Assembly: GCA_964017045.1 (NCBI GenBank)
Contig: OZ024794.1
Location: 51,051,108 to 51,115,107 of the forward strand
Direction: 5' to 3'
Origin: Omphiscola glabra
Taxonomy: Eukaryota > Mollusca > Gastropoda > Lymnaeidae
Length of the DNA: 64,000 bases
The position numbers and the translations under genes are program-made. Positions 58,156 through 64,000 of the stretch are shown piece by piece; the first letter of the stretch is position 1, and each line of letters opens with the position of its first letter. A model generated the notes under the pieces. It searched no databases and was not told the origin of the DNA. It was given only the letters and a program-made list of their open reading frames with translations.

Positions 58156-58605
58156 TGCCAGGAGTGGGAGTTTAAGATACTTCAGAGTCCAGAGCTTATG
58201 TACCAGGAGTGGGAGTTTAAGATACTTCAGAGTCCAGAGCTTATGTACCAGGAGTGGGAGTTTAAGATACTTCAGAGTCCAGAGCTTATGTGCCAGGAGT
58301 GGGAGTTTAAGATACTTCAGAGTCCAGAGCTTATGTACCAGGAGTGGGAGTTTAAGATACTTCAGAGTCCAGAGCTTATGTACCAGGATTGGGAGTTTAA
58401 GATACTTCAGAGTCCAGAGCTTATGTGCCAGGAGTGGGAGTTTAAGATACTTCAGAGTCCAGAGCTTATGTGCCAGGAGTGGGAGTTTAAGATACTTCAG
58501 AGTCCAGAGCTTATGTGCCAGGAGTGGGAGTTTAAGATACTTCAGAGTCCAGAGCTTATGTGCCAGGAGTGGGAGTTTAAGATACTTCAGAGTCCAGAGC
58601 TTATG
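58156..58605 (+). repeat. 45-bp minisatellite, 10 near-identical copies
   Basis: Exactly ten 45-bp periods contain GAGTGGGAGTTTAAGATACT. The main difference is TGTACC versus TGTGCC. Two plus frames are open (161 and 188 codons), one as a 15-residue repeat YQEWEFKILQSPEL(M). An ATG lies just upstream (58141), but the flanks carry no recognisable coding sequence, so I do not call a gene. Confidence 0.96.
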
Positions 58606-59306
58606 TTTTCAACGACGGGTCAATAAAATAGCTATTTATAGATGCGATATTGTGGCTTGTGTCCGGATGGGGGATAAATTGTCTGTCATCACGCGATCAC
58701 AAGAGCGGTGAGCATCGGCCGCGATAAGTGGTGGTGATGTACAAGGGTGATAAGCCGACTTATCTCCCAGTGTAAATAAACGCCTCGCAATTGTACTAAT
58801 TCACTCACAGGTATGCTCCGGGGGGGGGGGGGGGGGGCACGGTGTTCAGAGATAAGTCTTACATTGGGACAATAACGATGTTCGGGGGGGGGGGGGGGAC
58901 AGGGAGCTATAAATAACCTGCAGTGGGAGTCAAAACGATACTAAAGTCCAACCCTTCAGACGTAGATTTTTTTAACATCAAAACGTTGAAAGCCACGGTG
59001 AGTGGGGGTGGGGGGTGGGGGGCGGGGCTTGGTTGATGTCGAGGGAGGTTTCTAAAACTATTAGGCCACGGGTCCATTGGGCAATCTGATGATGACGGTA
59101 GAACTCGGCATATTTACCATGAGTTTAACCAAGACGTTTCATTAAAAAAAAAAAGAAATCCAATTGAAAACACGGAATATATATTTCATGGATTTTAGAT
59201 TAAGAACCATAGTGGTACATATTGACGACATTGTTAAATCAAGTGTTAGTGGTACAAAAGCCTTAATGTCGGCCAATTACGTGCACTTCCAAAAATATAT
59301 CGCATG
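58606..59306. other. Unassigned sequence with long G runs
   Basis: G runs occur at 58820-58838 and 58885-58898, with a G-rich patch at 59003-59028. No gene was seen. Confidence 0.5.
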
Positions 59307-59314
59307 ACTTAATG

Positions 59315-59521
59315 CAGTGGTCGACAAACTAATTAGTCAAAAGAGACAAAAAATCAGCAGCAGGACGATTCAAACATTATTGAGAGCCAGATTTCTTTTC
59401 AAGAACCTGTAAAGAACCATGTTTTCCGGAGTCAAACTCGATTTGTGGCCGACTGGCCGAGCCGCACTCAGGTCGCTAAAGAGCCGCATGCGGTTCGCGA
59501 GCTGCGATTTGCAAACCACTG
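59315..59521. mobile_element. hAT MITE with perfect 8-bp TSD
   Basis: The ends CAGTGGTCGACAAAC and, inverted, CAGTGGTTTGCAAAC match at 13 of 15. ACTTAATG flanks both sides exactly (59307-59314 and 59522-59529). The right half contains GAGCCGCATGCGGTTCGCGA, a pattern common in hAT MITEs. Confidence 0.93.
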
Positions 59522-59796
59522 ACTTAATGTATTAGTTATTAGGACATTGATAGAAATATGTTTTTATATTAGGGCTGAGCAGGTTGCAATTGTTTTACAC
59601 CTGGTCCGGGTCCGATAACTCTGAGGCAATACCCGGTGAGTTGTGGTCCGGGTGTTAGAGTTATTCTCTCTTATTTTCTATAGCGTGTTCCACCCAGTGA
59701 GGAGAATTGAAAAGTGAATGAACAGAACCATACAGTCACAAGACATCAAAGTTGTTAGATTCTATACAATAATAGGTTGATGGTATGATCCTAACC

Positions 59797-60364
59797 CAGA
59801 GGTTCTCAGCATTTTAGTGCCGCGACCACTTTATAGCATTTACCAAGTTGTGGAGACCGTAATCCTTGAAACTGACATCCAGATGTTGAGAAAAGGGGGG
59901 GGGTAGAGGTTTCTTTATGTGTAGATAAAAGGGTGTTGTTCTATACTTTTGATCGGGGGTGGGGGGGGGCTGGGGAAGCAGAAATAAGTGCTGAGAAGGG
60001 TGGAGGGATCTGTAAAGGGGGCTCTGTAAGTCGATCCCCAGAAAAAGTTAGATAACTTCACATGCCTGGTTTAAAGTTTTCCGGGAATGCGCCAACTTTT
60101 TTTTTTAGTTAAGAGCAATACATGAAACAAAGGAAGAAAACAACCCCCCCCCCCAAAAAAAAAAATTACTTTTTTCTTTCCAAAAATAAAGACACTACTA
60201 AAATATTTATATGACATTAGCGCCGACATCTAGAATCTACTTTTTCTATTTTTATTGCACGTAGATTTAGTGTGGTCAAGAGTATAATTACAATAAGATC
60301 ACTAATACGATCACTGTAAATAATTTTTTTTTTTTAAAAGTACATTTTAAAATGAGAACCACCG
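59797..60364. mobile_element. Longer SPIN/hAT-like element, decayed, tentative
   Basis: The left end CAGAGGTTCTCAGCATTTTA and GTGCCGCGACCACTTTATAG resemble the reversed SPIN-like copy at 49747. The right end, read inward, is CGGTGGTTCTCATTTTAAAA. Flanks TCCTAACC and CCCTAACG match at 6 of 8. The 568-bp interior is low-complexity and unrelated to the short copies. Confidence 0.5.
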
Positions 60365-60778
60365 CCCTAACGCATAAAGACAACAACAACAACAGCAAAA
60401 AATAATCCAACATATGAGTTGGTGTAGCTGGTCACTCGTGGGTAGCAGTTTTAATTTTTCTGATACAAACATACGCATAATATTTATTTTTTCTTATATA
60501 TAATCAATATGTCGATACCATGATCGCCTTCTTTCAGTTACGGTACTTACATTACAATTATTCGAAATCAATGACTAAACTTAGAAATAACCCCCCCCCC
60601 CCCCCCAACTGAACTCACAAAACTTTAGCTGCTCAGTAATCATCAGCCAGTCAGCATGTGACGTGTTATATCAATTGTAAATATAAAGTTACAGGCTCAT
60701 AACCAAAGATTTGCATCTTGCTTCAACAAGTAATCGCACAGAATTCAAAGCAAGTACATTGTTACTTTCCAGGCTTTG
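60365..60778. other. Unassigned AT-rich sequence
   Basis: A C run lies at 60591-60606. No gene was seen. Confidence 0.5.
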
Positions 60779-61665
60779 CAGTTTCATTCAGCCCATGTTT
60801 AGTTTCATTCAGCTCACGTTTAGTTTCATTCAGCCTACGTTTAGTTTCATTCAGCTTACGTTTAGTTTCATTCAGCTTACGTTTAGTTTCATTCAGCTCA
60901 CGTTTAGTTTCATTCAGCTCACGTTTAGTTTCATTCAGCTCACGTTTAGTTTCATTCAGCTCACGTTTAGTTTCATTCAGCTCACGTTTAGTTTCATTCA
61001 GCTCACGTTTAGTTTCATTCAGCCTACGTTTAGTTTCATTCAGCTTACGTTTAGTTTCATTCAGCTTACGTTTAGTTTCATTCAGCTCACGTTTAGTTTC
61101 ATTCAGCTCACGTTTAGTTTCATTCAGCTCACGTTTAGTTTCATTCAGCTCACGTTTAGTTTCATTCAGCTCACGTTTAGTTTCATTCAGCTCACGTTTA
61201 GTTTCATTCAGCTCACGTTTAGTTTCATTCAGCTCACGTTTAGTTTCATTCAGCTTACGTTTAGTTTCATTCAGCTTACGTTTAGTTTCATTCAGCTTAC
61301 ATTTAGTTTCATTCAGCTTACGTTTAGTTTCATTCAGCTTACGTTTAGTTTCATTCAGCTTACATTTAGTTTCATTCAGCTCACGTTTAGTTTCATTCAG
61401 CTCACGTTTAGTTTCATTCAGCTCACGTTTAGTTTCATTCAGCTCACGTTTAGTTTCATTCAGCTTACGTTTAGTTTCATTCAGCTTACGTTTAGTTTCA
61501 TTCAGCTTACGTTTAGTTTCATTCAGCTTACGTTTAGTTTTATTCAGCTTACATTTAGTTTCATTCAGCTTACGTTTAGTTTCATTCAGCTTACGTTTAG
61601 TTTCATTCAGCTTACATTTAGTTTCATTCAGCTTACATTTAGTTTCATTTAGCTCCCTTTTAGTT
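60779..61665 (+). repeat. 21-bp minisatellite, about 42 copies, stop-free in two frames
   Basis: The unit is TTAGTTTCATTCAGCTCACG plus T. Subtypes CTCACG, CTTACG, CTTACA and CCTACG occur in blocks. Two plus frames are open for over 300 codons (FSFIQLT and LVSFSSR heptads), the longest ORFs in the window, but without unique coding flanks. Confidence 0.97.
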
Positions 61666-61901
61666 TGACACCAATCGCTAATCAGTGTCTATCGTTACTT
61701 ATTTAAATCGGGTCAAATGTACAAAATGATGTAAAAACGATGCACTGCTTCCATTTTGGCACTTTTCATTCCTCCTTACTGCGAGGAACACCCTCAGATC
61801 CTGAGAAGATAGTTTCTTCTTTTTTACCACCCGGACCCGGTTTTGTCCCGTCCGGGTATATAGCCGAGTATGCTAATACTCGTTATGTCCTGGTATCCTA
61901 G
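61666..61901. other. Short unassigned stretch
   Basis: CCCGGACCCGG and GTCCGGGTA motifs occur before the next array and recur near 59605-59655. Confidence 0.45.
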
Positions 61902-62035
61902 TTAGTACCCGGATCAGGTTAATACCGCATCAGGTCAGTACCCGGATCAGGTCAGTACCCGGATCAGGTCAGTACCCGGATCAGGTCAGTACCCGGATCA
62001 GGTCAGTACCCGGATCAGGTCAGTACCCGGATCAG
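61902..62035 (+). repeat. 17-bp minisatellite, 8 copies
   Basis: The unit is AGTACCCGGATCAGGTC; the second is diverged (AATACCGCATCAGG). Confidence 0.95.
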
Positions 62036-62251
62036 CCCAACGCTAGATGACGTTACGTTCACAGGCCGATGTTGAATCGGACACCATTTGATGCAAATAT
62101 AGAATTATAGCGTATCTTTGGAGTTTGAATATTACTGAGGACATTGGCTACCTGTGTTAACCATAGGTGTTGACCGAGGCGAGGAAGTTTGGAGGTGGAC
62201 AAAAAAAGGGAGAATCTTGCTACACAAAGATTCTTTCCATGAATGAGAACT
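62036..62251. other. Short unassigned stretch
   Basis: Nothing recognisable was seen. Confidence 0.5.
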
Positions 62252-62505
62252 GAATAGTGGTTTAATGGCATAGTGGTTTAATGGTATAGTGGTTTAATAG
62301 CATAGTGATTTAATGGAATAGCGGTTTAAAAGCATAGTGGTTTAATGGCAAAGTGGTTTAATAGCATAGTGGTTTAATGGCATAGTGGTTTAATGGCAAA
62401 GTGGTTTAATGGCATAGTGGTTTAATGGAATAGTGGTTTAATGGAACAGTGGTTTAATGGCATAGTGGTTTAATGGCATAGTGGTTTAATGGAATGGTTG
62501 TTTAA
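62252..62505 (+). repeat. 16-bp minisatellite, about 16 copies
   Basis: The unit is ATGGCATAGTGGTTTA with GGAATAG, AGCATAG and GGCAAAG variants. Confidence 0.96.
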
Positions 62506-63423
62506 TTGAATTAAAATCAGCAAACCAGTTCATTGAAATTGTTTTATGTAAGACTTGGTTTATTTGTTAGCGATTTATTAACATAAAGTGAACGCAGAAA
62601 AGTAATTAATTCCTCTATTTGCACTGATTGCTAGGTTCTGCTGATTATATGAAGTGATAGTGAGCATATGGTTTTATGATAATGGGGGTGCTATTCATTG
62701 TTGGGTGCAATTGAGCATGAAGAGCTATTGGGGTACTGTTAAAAAACGGAGCACAGTGTTGGTATTTATAAAGAAAGTTTTTTGTATACTTATGTATGTA
62801 CTGAAATGGTTACGGTGGGAGGGGGGTCTATGGGGGAGGGCAGATAAACACACGCGTGAGATCAAACACGCACGATTGAGTTCAAGATTATATGCGGGCT
62901 GGATGTACTCAGTACCAGACTATATCCACGACTCCAAGGGGGGAATGCACTGAGTGCTATGTTATTTCTTGCCCTATCTTAGATCATCATTTGAATAATC
63001 TGACATTGGGGAAGATACCGTGGCCGGCTCCTCAGTGTAAACAACCAACAAGGAAGGCCAAATGGGACAGGTAGATAATGCTGAACATTAAAGGAGAAGG
63101 CACCAAACCGGCAACAAGGCCGTCTTGTAGTGGCCAGAGTTTAACAGCACGTGCATCTTTTTTGTCTTGTGTGTGTGAGTGTGAGTGTGTGTTTTAAACA
63201 GTTTATTTATAACGGCGGTTTAAACTGACCATGTCAAATAAGCTAACAGATAAGTACCTGAGGTAATGGGTGTGTGTGTGTGTCTGTGTCTGTCTGTAAG
63301 GGAAAGGAAGGGGGGTTGTACGGGGGCTAGGAAGGTATGGCGTTAACCCTGTGAGAGCTATTCAATTAACTTAGAAATTTAAATTTAGGAATTAAGGGTG
63401 TGCGAACTAACGTTAAATCTGCA
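62506..63423. other. Unassigned sequence with TG microsatellites
   Basis: TG-rich tracts lie at 63167-63192 and 63269-63298. The ORF 62654-62953 (99 codons) is not recognised. Confidence 0.5.
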
Positions 63424-63668
63424 GTACCCTAGTGTAAGCAAACGAACAAGTTAGTCCTGTACTCTAGTGTAAGCAAACTAACAAGCTAATCCTGTACCCT
63501 AGTGTAAGCGAACGAACAAGTTAGTCCCGTACTCTAGTGTAAGCAAACGAACAAGTTAATCCCGTACTCTAGTGTAAGCAAACGAACAAGTTAATTCCGT
63601 TCCCTTATAGTGTAAGCGAACGAACAAGTTCGTCCCGTACTCTAGTGTAAGCGAGCTAACAAGTTCGT
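63424..63668 (+). repeat. 35-bp minisatellite, 7 copies
   Basis: The units contain CTCTAGTGTAAGCAAACGAA and CAAGTTAGTCC. One is longer by about 3 bp (CCCTTATAGTG). Confidence 0.95.
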
Positions 63669-64000
63669 CCTGACTCTGTGGTACCACCCAATGTCTCTAT
63701 GGTACCACACCATGACTCTATGTTACCACAACATGACCCTGTGGTACCACACCATGACTCTACGGTACCGCACCATGACTCTGTGCTATACCACACCATT
63801 AATCTATGGTACCACAACATGACTCTGTGGTACCGCACCATGACTATGTGGTACCACACCATGACTCTGTGGTACCACAACATGACCCTGTGGTACCACA
63901 CCATGACTCTACGGTACCGCACCATGACTCTGTGCTATACCACACCATTAATCTATGGTACCGCACCATGACTCTGTGGTACCACAACATGACCCTGTGG
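63669..64000 (+). repeat. 21-bp minisatellite, at least 15 copies, runs off the window
   Basis: The unit is ATGACTCTGTGGTACCACAC or relatives. TGTGGTACCACA is a perfect 12-bp palindrome in many units. A longer block beginning CATGACCCTG repeats at 63732 and 63881 (149 bp apart). Both strands have open heptad frames that are by-products. Confidence 0.96.

Overview
This window looks like nuclear DNA from an animal, most probably a gastropod mollusc. It has AT-rich non-coding sequence, no compact gene layout, spliced exons, several families of hAT-type DNA transposons including SPIN-like copies, decayed LINEs, SINE-like elements, many poly(G)/poly(C) tracts and an extreme load of minisatellites. 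I count about 50 distinct tandem arrays, roughly 20 kb or 30% of the window. The gastropod call is an inference from repeat content; no species marker is present.

The only support for a living host gene is three 72-nt exons on the minus strand (31933-32004, 30133-30204, 12263-12334). Each encodes one leucine-rich repeat, is bounded by AG/GT sites, has the same phase, and restores a Leu codon at each junction. They look like part of the ectodomain of a large LRR protein (LGR/RXFP-type receptor, Slit, or a relative). Its introns, one of about 17.8 kb, are filled with minisatellites. No 7TM exon or gene end is visible.

Layout. 0.57-3.1 kb: a decayed hAT transposase whose C-terminal coding segment has expanded into a 23-copy minisatellite. 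4.05-4.74 kb: a LINE 3' end. 5.2-9.8 kb: arrays of 32, 26 and 16 bp. 12-17 kb: an LRR exon, MITEs, arrays of about 20, 29 and 9 bp, and a SINE-like element. 18.7-20.3 kb: a 21-bp array. 20.5-21.0 kb: an unexplained GC-rich island. 21.4-28 kb: arrays, two hAT MITEs and a LINE tail. 29-32 kb: MITEs and two LRR exons. 33-35.6 kb: arrays. 35.6-39.3 kb: a 3.64-kb element with terminal inverted repeats and a perfect 8-bp target duplication, inserted inside a 48-bp minisatellite and carrying a LINE reverse-transcriptase relic and other repeats. 39.9-43.0 kb: a 3.1-kb, 23-bp array with higher-order duplications. 43-64 kb: more than 25 short arrays, three more SPIN-like elements (one long and decayed), other MITEs, and an array that runs off the window end.

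Most long open frames here are by-products of stop-free tandem repeats and should not be read as genes.
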